Assembly: GCF_041146795.1 (NCBI RefSeq) | Contig: NC_135170.1 | Coordinates: 31,607,533 to 31,671,532 of the forward strand | Reading direction: 5' to 3' | Source: Maylandia zebra | Lineage: Eukaryota > Chordata > Actinopteri > Cichliformes > Cichlidae | Length of the DNA stretch: 64,000 bases | Shown: one piece after another, positions 33,356-47,670 of the stretch | Numbering within the stretch: position 1 is the first letter of the stretch | How the letters are laid out: each line of letters opens with the position of its first letter | Notes under the pieces: generated by a model | What the model was told of the DNA's origin: nothing | Seen by the model: the letters and a program-made list of their open reading frames with translations, nothing else | Databases searched by the model: none | Made by a program: the position numbers and the translations under genes

Positions 33356-36300
33356 ATGGCTGAGCTTTCCACCTTATCCCCATCCCCACCTGCTTTGGGT
33401 GATCCTCATGCAGCTCCATCTATCCCTCCGTCATCACCAGGGCTTCCTCCACCTAACAGCACTGCTACAGAGTCTCCCAGGGAGGTGTCCATACCCAAGT
33501 CTTCCCTTTTTAATGACAAAGCTTTGAGTGGAAAAACTTCTGCAGTACTGGCAGGGGGGTCCCCCTTGATTCCCCGCCGATCCTCAAATCCTCCCGACCT
33601 CACAGCTGAGGCTTCCCTTCTATCATCGGTACAGGAGCCTGCTCCAGGGAATGAAGAATCAGCAGGAAAGCCACCAGCTCCAAGCGAAGTGGCACAGGCG
33701 TCCCCCTCTCCTGATCTAAATCCTGGTCCTAACCTATACCCTAACCTGCAAGTCACCTGTAACCCAAATCCTGTTGTAGAAGAAGCTCAACTTAAAGTGG
33801 GACAACCCCAGACGACTGCAGGTCCCAATCCCGCACCTGCTCCTCCAGTCTTATCATCATCATCAGCAGCAGCAGCTGAAGGAGAAAAACCTCAGCCGCT
33901 CCAAGAAGCACAAAATGCTCCAAACGAGCCTCCACCTTTGTACCCAAAGCCTGGTACTCCCAATGAAGCCAGGATGGGAGAACTGCCTGCTACTCCTACC
34001 AGAGCTGAACCCCACAGCCCACCACTCCCCCTGATCCAAGAGCCACCGTTGTCCTTCGCTCTACCCAAACCCCGGCCGGCACCAGACACCCTCAGTTACC
34101 TTGAGTCAGCCAGTCTGATGTCTGGAACTTTGGAGTCTCTGTCTGGACTGGGAGAAGATGGCAGCTCCGTGGGGTCAGATTCAGAGATTAATGGCCTAAC
34201 TGTCAGACGCACTGACAAGTATGGCTTCCTAGGTGGGAATCAGTACAGTGAAGGGGGGTAAGTACACATTAACCAGTCACACACACTCCCAGCTACTGTA
34301 CAAAAGCATGTGCTGTGCCGCTGTGTAATATTAATATTTTAAACAAAGCATAGCAAAAATCTGCTTTTTCATGCTTAGCTTCACTGCAGGTGGATCACTA
34401 TTTGTAATATGAGACACTATTAAATCATGACCACAGAATTGGTTTACTCAGAAAAGTGTAACTCTTGCTTGACTGTTTTCCTATGGCCACTTTACACCAT
34501 CTGACTCACAGAGATCCATCCCAGCCTCCCTTTCCTGCCTTCCTCTTCTTCTATGCTACTCTAAACATATCTGTCTGTCCTTTATCTCCCCTTGGTCTGA
34601 CTCAGATAGTGCTGAGAGCGCTTTTGTGACTCATTATGTACTGACTCTGTCTGTGTTGTATTTCCCATCGCACCCATCTGCTCTCTTCCTCCCCTTTTTT
34701 TTTTGTCAGATTTGCTTTTACTTTTCTGGCAAGCTAATTGCTCTTCCTCTGTTGAATAATTAAAGTCTTATTGATTTGCCCTGGGTGTCAGTGCCAGTCA
34801 ATTCCTGCCATTGTTCGTGATTTTCTGTGAGTTAGCAAAATGTTCTGCAAATTGAGGCAAGCCATTCGTGTCGTTAGATTCAAGTGCTCAAAGTGTAGTT
34901 TTTAGTGGTATCAAAAGAACAAAGAACTTCCTCATTCTGTCAGCATAAAGTCATTTTATATTACTCACTATTGCAGTGAAAAGGAAGTTCGAATTGAAGT
35001 TGCACGACAGCGGGAGATGAAATGGATTGACATGTTCTGCCACTGGGATAAGTGGGTCAAACATCGCTTCCAGAAGGTACACACACAGCAGCCTTTCAGT
35101 ATGTGATGGTAAAAGTGAGAACAGAACTGCTAAAAAATTAAATAACAGAACAATCAAGTCGCACATCTGATCTTTATTAATGAAACATTCAAGTTGAAAA
35201 TCATTATTTATAACGTCACTGCTGCCAGTAAAAACTAGAATCACACACACAGAACCCCCCCCCCCCACCCCCCCCAAAAGAACATATAGTATGAATTAAT
35301 GATGGGTAAACATTATGTCAGAGCCGATGGCCTAAATGTCTGCCTTACAGGTGAAGCTGCGCTGTAGGAAGGGGATTCCATCCTCTCTCAGAGCAAGAGC
35401 CTGGCAGCTGCTGTCCAACAGTGAGGAGCTTCTAAGAGACAACCCTGGGAAATTTGAGGTATCACAGTTGTCATGTCATTTTTAGCACTAATGAACTAGT
35501 TTTCATTTATTCAATGTAGAAAGTGGAATAAATACAAATTATTTGATCTCTGTTATTCAACTTAATTCTCTTTCAATTTAAGACAATTGCAGCTGGTTTG
35601 AAAACATTTTGGGAGATATCTTTAGTATTGACTAAGTGGCTTGTAGTGGGGCTGAGAAGGCCACTTGCAGCTCCAGGAGTGCTAAAGGGGCGCAGGCGCA
35701 GGCCTAGTGAGCAATAAGCCTCTTATCAGGACCAGTAATCCTGCCTGTTGATGCCCTGCCCCTCTGAGAGGGTCTGGCCTTGACTAGGCGGTGTCCAGCC
35801 ATTTACTAACTTATTGTTCCTCTTATCTATGAAAGAATTTCTTTGCCAGCTTTTTTATTTTTAGTTAATAATTAAACGTCCTGTATAATCCACTTTTATG
35901 GCTAAAAAATAATTTCCAGAGAATTTATTGATAACTTTTTTGTTTGTTTGTTTGTTTTCTCTTTCGCTACAGGAGCTGGAGAGAGAGCAGGGAGAGGCTA
36001 AATGGTTGGACATTATAGAGAAGGATCTCCACAGGCAGTTCCCCTTTCATGAGATGTTTGCTGCTCGCGGTGGCCATGGGTAAAACAATAAACACAAACA
36101 CAGTCTATTTTATACCAGAGGAACCATGGCATGCAGGATTGATTAAAAAAGGAACACCATGCACTCTGCACTACTTGGAAATGATTTGATCTTTGTAGCT
36201 GCGTATCAGGGCAGGGTCACAGTAGGATGTTACTATATCTGTCGGTAAACATTAAGGCTGTGCCATATAATAATATCCTGAATAAAACACAGAATCACAA

Positions 36301-39300
36301 TAGCTCATTGAAAAAGGACTAATAAAAGCTGCTGGCTGTGGGTCTGCAATCAGCAATAAAACATAATTTTTTATTTTTTTATTTTTTTTTTGAGGCTTTA
36401 TCAAAAACTTTTGTTATTGTTTTTTAGGGAAAATTGGCTTCCACAATAAAACAAATTGGATTCGATTAAAGGCAGAATCAAAGATAGCAGTAATAGTGAT
36501 ATCAGACATTCAAAGATGAAATGGAAAAAAAAGGGTAACGTGACAAAACAAAGCCAATGAACAAAACAAATGTGTACTTTAAAAAGATGTTTGAAGTAAT
36601 CCTTGTATAGAATAATTAATATTCTTTCATTTTCTTTCAAGTTTATTGAAAGAAATTATTTATTATTATTTATGTAATTTTTTTTTTTGAATAGCTCATG
36701 AACTGGAGGTAACACCCAAGTTCCCCTCGTAAGCCACTGAATAATTGTCATGCTTGTTCTTGCAGGCAACAGGATCTATACCGAATCCTCAAGGCCTACA
36801 CCATCTACCGGCCCGATGAGGGTTACTGCCAGGCCCAAGCGCCGGTGGCTGCAGTACTGCTCATGCACATGCCTGCAGAGGTGAGGGGTGGAATGGTTAG
36901 GGTACTGTTTCTCATTAGGTTTTGAGTGTTAGTTTCACAATGATGACTTCAGAAGCGTGATTTCTTGAGAAAGTCTCATAAATATATGAACAATGACTTG
37001 TGGTGAAAGTCTGTTTTTACTACAAAAGAACTAAAATAAATGCAGGTACGTTAAATACCGTCCAGTTTACTTTTGTCCTCCATATCTAAACATGTATCAT
37101 TTGAAGCAGTGTTTTAAATCCGGTGTGCAGCGTTTGTTTTCACATAAGAGAAAAAAAGGAAACTGGATGAATTGACGCATTGGATGATGAGTTAATCTTA
37201 CAACCTTTAGCTATGTGTGTGGTCAGACTTTCTTAGAAATCAGGGATGTTTTGTTTTAGCCTTGGTCTTTCTATTTATCCCTCCTCTGCTGACACGTTAA
37301 TAAAGAGAGGGCGCGTGACAAAAGAGAGTAGGCAGAGCGAGAAAACAAAACGCATCTGAAACGTGACTTTATTTGGTTGCTATTTCACTGGAAAGTCTTC
37401 TTAATTAAAAATAGGAGACCGAAGAAGCCTAAAATGCTTATTGCACCGCCCCTAACGCATATTACAAGGTGACATCATTTCTTTCTGTGACCTCACTTCT
37501 GTCTGCGATGGAAACAGCGTGGGCTGATGTTTTTACAGTATTGTGACCACGCCTGCTTAAATGTTACTGTCGCAGTGTGAAATCTAAGTTTGCTCATTTC
37601 TTTAAATAAACAGGTGAGCGTGAACTGTGTTATGTAAGGCTTGTTTTCTCACGTCAGTACCTCATAGCAAACTGCACCTTTATCTCTTTGTCACAATTAG
37701 ACTTGTAGATTCTTTTTCAGATAATGCTTTCTTATGAAACCAACATCTATTTAAAGCTGGGCAAGCTGATTTTTGTTTGTTTGTTTGTTTGTTTGACATA
37801 AAAAGATGTATTCAGGAAATGATTGATGTTGTTCAGTCGAGTTTTGCTCTTTGTTTTAGTGGTTAATGCTTTAATATTAAACACACTTGCTTAGCAAACA
37901 CATGTAGCAGCAGAGGGCATAATAATGCACATATCTGCTTTAAACGCACTCGGATTATACTCAATTGTGGTTACAACACTGATGAGAAGTTCTACTTTTT
38001 ATATTGTTTCTTAGTATTTTGCAATCTACTTGTAGTGTAGTGTCCACATAGTCCTCTCCCACACTATAATAAGTCAGAATATATTTGTTTTTCAATCTAC
38101 AATTTATTGTTTGCTGTGCAAACCTTTAACTTTTCTTTCTCTTTCACAGCAAGCGTTTTGGTGCCTCGTCCAAATATGTGAGAAATATCTTCCTGGCTAC
38201 TACAGTGCAGGGCTGGTGAGTGAATAAATATGTATTGCTAGTCTGTTACACAGTTATCTCAGTTTTAATAATTTTGTTTTATTTATTTTTTTCCTTTAGG
38301 AAGCGATTCAACTTGATGGCGAAATCTTTTTCTCTGTGCTGCGTCGCACGTGTCCAATGGCGTATCGTCATCTTAAGAAGTTCAAGATTGATCCCATTCT
38401 CTACATGACGGAGTGGTTCATGTGTATCTTCTCACGCACTTTACCATGGTCCTGTGTCCTGCGTGTATGGGACATGTTCTTCTGTGAAGGTACCGTTAAT
38501 ATCTACAGGTTTCATAGCCAGTTGGCAGCGCTTTTGTCTGTTTAGTGAATTTGATCCATGTACCTCTGTTTAGAAATTACTTGCAAATGTGCATGAAACA
38601 GTCTGACCTTAAATATCCAATCCGATTTTATTTATAAAGCGCTTTAAAATATTAAATAAGTTAAGAACAATAGAATAAAATAAAACGGCAAAAAAATAAA
38701 ACCCAAATGCATCAAATTAAATTTAAAATGTAAATAGCAGGTACTTTACGACCAGCAACCTGATTTGATTAAATGCAGGAGCTGTAAGAATGCAGCATTT
38801 TACTGTTTTGTTTTTTTGTTAAATAATTTTTATTTTAATCCTGTGGAAAAAGAGAAAAAGGGTGTTTTTTCCATCTCTGTATTTTCGCTATTGGATTCTG
38901 CTGTAGTAGTTTTTCATGATCCACCATTCAAAGTAACCCACGTTTATCTGGCGCTGGGGCTTTTGCAGTCATAGTGTTCATCCTCTTCAAGCTATTGTAG
39001 CTCCCCTTTCTCCTCCCTTTAAAGCTGCTCTATTCAAAAATGCTCGAAACGTGGCGGTGTGGCTGCAACCACAGATGCCCCGCCCTCTTCTGTGGTCGCA
39101 GCCAGAGCGGTGTGCCTGAGATGACCATATTAGGAATATCAGCCCTCATTTACATCGTACGCAACCAAGAATAGAAAATGTCTGTGTCCTCAACTGTATC
39201 GGTGTTTATGACTTGTGAAAATAAGAAAATGCATAATTATCCCCTTTAACAGAACTTTGAGAACTGCTTTTTTTTTCTAGATCTAGTTTTTCTAGATTGA

Positions 39301-40564
39301 AAGAAACCTAACTTAAGTGTCTGTGTGTAGGAGTGAAGATAGTCTTCCGTGTCGGCCTGGTGCTGCTGAAACAGATGCTTGGTTCTGTGGATAAACTTCG
39401 GGAACTTCAGGGCATGTATGAGACCATGGAGCGTCTAAGAAACATCTCACCCGACACTATCAGAGAGGACATATTGGTACAGGAGGTCAGTGCTTATGGA
39501 GGCCGTGTACATAAAGCTTGTTTCTGTTTTTACTCAGAGACACGAGTTATTAGTCATTTTATCCTGTTGTGGCTCATCTTGTTATCCTCACTTCCTCTGT
39601 CTGTCTCTACTTTGTCTGATGTTTTGTTGTCCAGATCGTCGCTCTCCCAGTGACTGAGGCACTCATAGAGAGAGAGTGCAACATTCAGGTGAGGAAGTGG
39701 AGGGAGTCCAGAGGGGAACTTATGCACCAGCCGGGACGCCGCCTTCACGGTACAAGAGCTATCTTTGAGTACAAACGCAGAGCTGCTTCCATCAGCTCTG
39801 GTGGAAGCTTCTCTTTCCTAGGAAGCTCGATCCCACCACCAGGACCCCTCAGGGCCTCTTCCAGTTTGCTGTCACTCCCTGGCTTCCGCAAATCTAAGGC
39901 TCCTTTCCACTCCCACGCCAAGAAGGGCTCCTTCTCAGGGCCGTCAGGATTTGAGGGCTTTCCACCTCCGTCACCACCCGCAGTAACATCGAGCTCGAAC
40001 CGAGGGCCCGGCCAGAAACCACCTATGCCCCCAGGGGCAGGTCATAAGGCAGCACCGCAGAGCCCCTTAGTATCAAAGGTGGCTAGTTCATCTCATGGTC
40101 CTGCTCCAGCCTCAGAGAGCACATCAGCACAGGGCGAGCCTGCTTCTTCGGCCCCAATGCAAAGCACACCACAACCCCCCACTACTCTGGCCCCCTCTCC
40201 TAAGATCGTCTCGGAGCAAATTACTCCCACTATCCCGTCTCCTACTGCAAACAACACCCCTCTGCCCCCATTACCAGATTCAAAAAAAGAAACTGCACCT
40301 CCATCAGCCGATGCCGCAAGTGTGGAGGAAGAAGGAAAGAAGAAGAAGAAAAGCAAAGAGGACAAGAAGAAGGAGAAAGAAGACGAGAAGAAAAAACAGA
40401 AGGAAAAAAAGGAAAAAGAAAAGGCTGAAAAAGAGAGGCTCAAAAAAGAGAAAGAGAAGCTAGAAAAAGAGAAGAAGAAAGGGGGCAAGAAAAAAGACAA
40501 AGGAGGAGGAGGAGGGGATGCAGAGGACAAAAATGGAGCTGCAGCAGCGAAAGAGTCGGCCTAA
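33356..40564 (+). CDS. tbc1d10b: TBC1 domain family member 10B (Rab GTPase-activating protein)
   Basis: Nine coding exons: 33356-34257, 34977-35076, 35351-35458, 35973-36079, 36766-36880, 38150-38215, 38300-38489, 39331-39485, 39635-40564; 2673 bases, 890 residues (human about 808). TBC proteins speed GTP hydrolysis by Rab proteins; TBC1D10B (EPI64B) acts on Rab3, Rab27, Rab35-type targets as known from mammals. Seen: a proline- and serine-rich N terminus (1-290), [14 protein letters not shown], then the TBC domain from about 335 ([15 protein letters not shown]), arginine finger Arg391 in [10 protein letters not shown] and glutamine finger Gln428 in [34 protein letters not shown], and a lysine/glutamate-rich tail from about 815. 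The start ATG is 15 bases after a splice acceptor; the longer upstream frame from 33080 is intron. Intron 2 contains a poly-C tract (35255-35275). Confidence 0.95.
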
Positions 40565-43400
40565 TTTTCCACCTCGTCATTCCAGGATAACAAAAAAAGG
40601 GAGGCTGAACAAACAAAACAACACAAAAAAGAGGTCAGGGGAACAAAAGATCCCCAAAAACAGTGACTAATATAAAAATGGGATGGCTTCCTATATAATG
40701 CATCATTTCAAGGATTTAAAGTAGTGTAAGGACTATGTTGGAGAAAACTGGATCATGGTTTCAACAGCACTTTTTGCCTCTTGTGAGATGGGACAAAATT
40801 TCCTTTTTTTCTTTCTTTTTTTCCCCAACTGGAGCATGGACTGTGAAACTTTTTTTTAATTATTATATATATATAAAGGATTGCAGTCACTTTCTGTTTT
40901 AGTTTTTTAAATTCTTTTTTTTTCCTCTTCTTTTTTTAATTATTTTAATTAAACGGATGGCAGTGGTGTGAGGGGAAAATCATCTCAAACGCTTGCAGAA
41001 GTTGTTACGGTGCCATAGAAAATGTAAATAAAAGGTCTACCTACGATACATAGGATCGTGTTAACACTCCAAATGCCCCGTCGCGTCTCATCTGATGAAA
41101 AGGGTTATTTGGGGGAGGGGAGAAAACGGAAATAAATCATTTAAAGTCTCAAACGCAGGCACTGAAGACAGAAATGCTAGTAGTATTGTTGAGGATGTAT
41201 TTATTGTCACGTTTAATGTTGTCTGTGCCTTAGTAGTGTAGTGAAATGTGTCAATGTGCTTTGTGTGGCCTCCCTTTTTTGTTTTAAGTCAAACTACCAT
41301 TGAACCCCTTCTGTGTTTTCAAACTTTTACTAGATTAGATTAAAAAAAACAACAAAAACAAAAGAGGGGGAAGTAGAGGAAAAACCATACCTTGTAGTCT
41401 GTTAGTGACGGCAGTGTTTTAATGGGTCACTCTTTTTTTTTTTTTTGTGTGTGTTTTGGATAAGCAGGTAATGTTTTTATTTCAGGTTTTAGGGGGTTTT
41501 TTTTGTTGTTTTTTTCAAAGGTTAAAAAAAGGAGGTACAACATTATCAGTAAATTGCTTGTGTGCTAACATGCAAGCAGTATCTGTGCACAACTCCTGCA
41601 GACCAAATATCCTTCTGTGAGTTTAGTATTATTTCAGTTTCATTGAACAAAATAGTGTGCACAGGTATGGGGTCCTTAACTCATTAGAATGTGATTTCAA
41701 TTATCGTAAGAGAATGAAGAATTTTTCTTGTTTTTTTGTTTGTTTGTTTTGGGTTTTTTTGCACTTGTCATTTTGTCACAAAGCACCACTGAAGGTGACC
41801 ACTCCTTTAGTGCGGTGACATGGAGAACAAGCGTCTCAGCAGGCTGGTTTCAGCCTTGTGGACCTATAGGAAGCCACTTGACTGGAGGTGCCAGGTGTGC
41901 CAATGTAGCATTAACCTCTGATCTTTGACCTTTTGGGCTCTGATGTATTTATGTAAAAAGTGGTTAATTTAATCAAATATAGTATATTATGAATTATTAT
42001 TATTATTTTGGATCTGAGTATTTTTCTATCTAAGTGAGAGACACCTGGTTGACTGGAATAGAGGCTGACTACACAGCGTAGTTGCAGAGGAACTGTTCAA
42101 AGTCTTTTATTTTTATTTCATTTCTTGTTTTCTTTTTTGTTTTCTTTTTGCACATTAAGTCTTCAGCTTCAGCAAACTCAATGCATGTCTTTTGGTTTAC
42201 TTTCACTGTTGGTTTGGTCAGCTTAGGTTCACGAGTCTCCAGTTTACTGAAGTGCAGTATTAACAGACTTGAGTGTGGGGGGGAAAATGAGCCTTAGATT
42301 GAGAGAACAACCTTTAGAACGATTGACTTTGGCAGAATATTTAGGAACTGAAGGTCTTTGTACTGTGTCATATACTAAAAAGTGGTTTTTAATTGAACAT
42401 CTTAAGTACTTCTGTCTCACCAAGTTGTGTTGTAACATTCATAATGACTTATGGACTAACTCCCTAATGTATTTACACTCAATGTTCTGTACTGTAACAT
42501 ATTTATGCATACATTAAGTGGCGCTGAACCCTGTCAGTATATGATGAATAGTGCCAGGTAGTTAGTGTAAACCATTTGATGGCAAGAAAAACAAACATTG
42601 ATGCTCTTTAGCTGTACTGTTTGGTAGTTGATGATTAGAGGGACTTTCGTGTACTTGTAGCCAACATGTCCTCCATATTCATCGTTTTCCCACTTGTTTC
42701 AGGTCTTCACAGGGCTGTCATTTATATATGAATATGAATATCACACACACACTCTCTTTCCCTCTTCTGTTTCGACGGCAGCGCATTATAGGCACAGATT
42801 AAGTGTAGTGTTTAGTGTGGATAATCTGAACACATCTATGCAAACTTTGCTTCATCATGACTGTTGGCGTGTGTCTATGTGGTGACAGCAGCACTGATTT
42901 TACCTCGTGCTGATCTGAGTGGTGCCGTCAGGGGGTGGGGGAAAGGATTTTGTGCTTCACCACATGTTTTTTTTTGTTTTTTGTTTTTTTTTTCCTTTCC
43001 TTTAACACTTTCAGGCCCGCGGATTATGGTATTTATGAGCAATATGTCCTCGCAGCTCACATCTGGATGATGGTGTCGTTTGTCTTTGTTCAGGGAGCTG
43101 GAGGTGACGTGATGATCAAATGAATCTGACACTAGCTGCTCTTTGCTCTGCTCTGCAATAGTGACAAAGCCTATTTGTATCAAGTCCTTTGTGCATTTCT
43201 CCATTGACCCTGAAGCTGTAATTCTTAAGTACATTTCATTGGGAATAACTCAACTGATGCAAACATTTCAAAAAAGGAAAATGTCTCAGCTGTGTGGGTT
43301 TTTTTTTTTTTCTTTCCTATGCCGTTACGTCTTTAGTGTCTTTAAGTTTACATGTCACTCTCTTCTCTGGCGAAAGTGAAATAAAATCATAGCTAATTGA
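40565..43400 (+). promoter_or_regulatory. tbc1d10b 3' untranslated region
   Basis: T- and A-rich sequence after the stop with candidate polyadenylation signals at 41027-41032 (AATAAA, near) and 43380-43385 (far). No gene is visible. The far site would give a 2.8-kb UTR and would end about 1.1 kb before the convergent mylpf stop. Confidence 0.5.
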
Positions 43401-44258
43401 ATTCATTCCTTCAGATCTGCAACTGTTGTATTTATAATTAATGATGATAATGACATTTGTGATGAGTAATAAACCATAATATATTAAATCACTTGGGTAA
43501 TGTTTTTCTTTTTTGGTGTGTGGCTTACATGTTTGGAAAGATTAAAAATCTAGGCTGGATTTAAATAACCAGCATTCAATTTTGAAATTAAGAGTCGTCC
43601 TCGTCTGTTTTTATTTATAATTGTTTCAGCCATATTTGGCAAGACGAAGCTCCACCAGATGTTACCAGATGGGTGACTTTTGCTGCTCAAACCCTGCCCC
43701 ACAAAGCCACTGAACAGACACACTATTGTACAAAAGAAAAGAGATTTTATTCAGTTTTTTTCCCTTTTATTCATTACAGGAAAGGTGAGGAAGAGTCCAG
43801 TCACTGGATTCAAGTCAGCTTATGGAAAAAAAAAGGTGATTTGTTAGTTGCTAGAAGGAGGGGAGGGAAAGGAATCGAAGAATTGAATGTTTTCTTTCGG
43901 CCCTTTCTCTCCTCTCCTTCAACCTTTTCTTTCTTTTTTTTTTTTTTAAACTTTTCAAATAAATTAAGTTTCCATCACTTTAATGAGGTAACTTTTTCCT
44001 AATCTAACCTGCAAATTCTCTGTCCCCACCTCCTCTACTCAGAAGGACATCTTCAAAATTTGGAATGAAGTCCTCATGCTTGGTGTGTCCCTCCAAATAA
44101 TGTGTTCCTCTCAGATACCGAGGGAAGCAGAGGGGACGCGATTCATTCACGCTAAAGCACCTTTGAAGCTAGTGACCGGCCACACAGAGACGAAGAGGTG
44201 AGACGACAGAAGCTGTTTGCACGGAAAGAAAAGTTGGAAATGATGTTACAGGATCATT

Positions 44259-44264
44259 TTTATT
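44259..44264 (-). promoter_or_regulatory. mylpf polyadenylation signal
   Basis: AATAAA on the minus strand (TTTATT on plus), about 215 bases after the mylpf stop codon. Confidence 0.6.
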
Positions 44265-44478
44265 ATTAATAATCATCCTTATTCCCCATAAGCAAACATA
44301 GACATCCCTCGGGCATCAGTCATCTCATGTGTCAGTGTGACAAGTCTTTGGTTTAAACATGAGCGGCTGTGCACCTGGGCTTACACAGAAGGTGAGTGGG
44401 AAGAAAGGAGGAAAGAAAAGGACAGGGAAGGCAGAATAGCAAAGGGATTGTTGTCTTTCTTGTCTTCTAGCTTTTTCT

Positions 44479-47400
44479 TTACTCCTCCTTCTCCTCTCCG
44501 TGTGTGATGACATAGCAGATGTTCTTGTAGTCTACGTTGCCAGCAACATCAGGGGGGAAGGCGGCCCACATGTTCTTAATCTGAGGGAGAAAAGCAAAGT
44601 TGGAAATTCACCACATTGAGAAAGTAGCATGGTCCATAATTAAATATTTGGTCCATCAGTAAAATAATCTCTCACTGAAGAACAATAATAAATTATATGT
44701 TTAAAGGAACAGAAAGGATTTGTTTTAAAGACTACAAAAATCGTCTATAAATAGACTTGGGTGTACATTTTTGTCAGTAAAGGGAAGACCCATCCCAAAT
44801 ATCCAAAGAAATCTAGATTAAAAAAAATAGAACTTTTTAACTTACTTCTGTTAAATTATTAAATAATTTCTTTAATGTTAATTAATTTTATTTCTTAAAG
44901 ATAGGCTGAGTAACAGTATACAGTAACAACATCAAAGGGCCATTGTGCCAAAATGTGGAATTACTGATTTTACCTCCTCGGGGGTGAACCTGTCGCACTG
45001 AGTGGTCAAGAGCTCCTGAAGGCTGGAATAGGTTAAAAAAAAAAAGATTTTAATCTGAATTCTTTCCACTTGGATCAACATAGAGGATAAAAGAGATTGT
45101 TTTAAAAGTCCTCACAATTCCTTCTTGATGCTTCCAGAAGCCTCGGGGTCCAGGACTTTAAAGGCGCTAAGAATAACGTCTTCGGGATCAGCACCTGGTG
45201 AGGACAGGGGGTCGGTTACACAGTGTTAGCGGGAAAATATGCTAGCATTAGCACATAACTGTGCATCATGTGTTGGCACCCCTTTATCTGAAAGCACTTA
45301 AAAGGAAATCAGGGAACTTTAGCGCCAGTGTAATGTAAGTCATTTGGTGAAAATGGGATTCCCACCCTTCAGCTTCTCTCCGAACATGGTGAGGAAGACG
45401 GTGAAGTTGATTGGGCCGCTGGCCTCTTTGATCATGGCCTCCAGCTCCTCATTCTTCACGTTCAGCTGGCCTGAAGAGCACAGAAATTAAAATAAAGATG
45501 AGAGAGAGCGTGAAGTGAATTCGCACATGCTTTCTGGGGTGTGAATTGCTTCCATTTGGACTCACCCATTGAGGCCAGCACGTCCCTCAGGTCATCTTTG
45601 CTGATGATACCATCTCTGTTCTGGTCAATGATTGTGAAAGCCTGGAAAGAAACGCTTGGGTTTAGTATTGGAAGGAAACACTTGGGGCTGATGCGGTCTG
45701 TGTGGTTGGGCGGGATCAGACCTCTTTAGGCATTTACGAACTCCTCTGTCAATAGTTTGTTCATTAAAGTGGCAGCTGGTAAGAATCTTTGACACACAAA
45801 TGACGATAGACGATACTGTGTAAGAAAGAACCTTAGTGGGCTTTTGGTGGCAGGAGGGGGTGTTTAATCCCCCCACCCCAGTCTTTTCTTACATGTTAAT
45901 TTGGGAAAGTATCATTAGAGTACAGCTATCTGATCTGCTCTGCATCTTACAACCATGAAACTTAAGATAACCCCTTGGACTTGGACTTGAACTTCACTCA
46001 CTGACCTTTCTTTCCACCTTCTCCCCTTGCTCTCCTTTTCCTTACTCTCTCTCTCACACACACACATTTGTACTGATAGTTACAAATACATCCTGCTGCC
46101 TGCTAGCTTTCCATCTATGCAATGTGCTAAGATCATCCTAATCATTATTACATGTGTTCCCTGTGTGGCACTTAAGAAGCCTGTATCACTTATCAGGGGA
46201 TAAATATGGTCTATTTGGAGCTCACATCACTTGGCAACACACTGAAAACCCGGACACCATCGTTATCTAGAGTCGTGTCGGCGTGCTCTTCTCAAATCAA
46301 GTCTCCCTGACCTTAATGAACTCTGACACACAACCTTTAATCTTTATTTTTTACACTTTTTCCTTTTGCTCTTTGTCTTTTCTTTCTAATCTTATCAAAT
46401 CAGAATCAGAATCATCAGAATCAGAATACTTTATTGATCCCTGGGGGAAATTATTTTTTGTTACAGTGCTCCATTTTAAACCAACATTAAGACAAGACAG
46501 ACAATACGCTAACTAAGAATAGTACAATATGTTCAGTGGCATCTGAAAAATAAACCTTTAAAAATATGTCATGCCCAAAAGTGAGTCTAACCCCTTTGTT
46601 TTTCTTTTCTGCATCATAACAGGGGTTAGTTTAATCTCTTTGGCATCCCAGACTTTACCCAGCTGTGACAGCTGACAGTAGCTAGGACGGGGGGAGTCAG
46701 AGGTTCAGATGGTGTCGAAATTTCAGCGCTGCTCCTAACGACATTCCTATGATTATTAAACTGTCAGGGGAGAAGTGGAAGCATGCAAAAAAGCAACCGC
46801 TGTGAAAACAGATCCTTAGAGTTGCTAAACCAAACTCAAATTCTGCACAGATTCAGATTCTGAGGCTATTTAAATATCTTTGACAACTAATCGGAAACTG
46901 TCAAACGCTTCCAGGGCGTTCAGCCATCAGGGATGCTTATGGAGTAGGGATGAAGACGACCTCACCTCTTTGTACTCCTGAATCTGGCTCTGCTCAAACA
47001 TGGAGAACACATTGGAGGAGCCGCTGTCTCCTGCTGCCTGCCTCCTCTTGGCCTTCTTTGGTGCCTGGAGGACAGAGACAAGCACATCATCTTCAAATGA
47101 ATATGGGATGCTGATGAGTGCGGAACAAGATTCGGTAACCCTTACTTTTATCAATCTATGTCAATAGGATGTTTAATAATATTAACCTTTCTAAGCTATA
47201 TAAGATTTATAAATTATACTAAAATCATAAAAATAATCAATTTTGCATAGCATCTCTAAACTTGTCTGATTGGAAATCAATGCTCATCCAGATTACACTT
47301 CAGGTTCAAGTTCAGGTCATCACTCAGGCTTGTTAAAAAAAACAGGATTTTAACACAAGTTATGCTTGTGTGAAATTTTATAAACTTGATACTTTTTCCT

Positions 47401-47670
47401 CAATTTAGCTTTACCGAACTAATCAATTTGGCTTGCAATGTATCTAAAAACTTGTATCAACTAATAGCAACAATTCATTAGAATCCAAGCCTCTTTACAG
47501 CTGCATCATCAAAAATCCAGTTCTCCAAAATCCACACTTCTATTCTGGAATTTCTATTTCAAAATTAGACCAAAAAAAATAAATTTGTAATCCATGGGGT
47601 TGGTTCAAACTCTCCTGTAGATATTTCCACCATCACTGTGCAGAGATGTGGGAAGCCTGGTACTCACCAT
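44479..47670 (-). CDS. mylpf: Fast skeletal muscle myosin regulatory light chain 2
   Basis: Seven coding exons on the minus strand, in gene order: 47670-47668 (ATG only), 47064-46966, 45641-45566, 45470-45366, 45194-45116, 45022-44974, 44580-44479; 513 bases, 170 residues. The protein binds the neck of the myosin heavy chain in fast muscle and tunes contraction. Seen: APKKAKRRQ basic start, the kinase-target serines in GSSNVFSMF (Ser17/18), first EF-hand loop [12 protein letters not shown] (40-51) with calcium-type ligands, second half with degenerate EF hands ([38 protein letters not shown]), and the acidic end HGEEKEE. A first coding exon holding only the Met codon is the layout known for this gene. 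Fish may carry a second mylpf copy elsewhere; a or b type cannot be told here. Confidence 0.96.
46397..46545 (-). mobile_element. Rex1-type LINE tail in mylpf intron 2
   Basis: Repeated ATCAGA followed by TACTTTATTGATCCCTGGGGGAAATT, the same 3' end as the copy at 4966, with about 80 bases of related sequence beyond. Only the tail is left. Confidence 0.65.

Noticed and set aside
40093-40530. 145-codon minus-strand frame rich in Ser and Phe
   Set aside because: It is the mirror image of the lysine/glutamate tail of tbc1d10b (AAG and GAA codons read as CTT and TTC).
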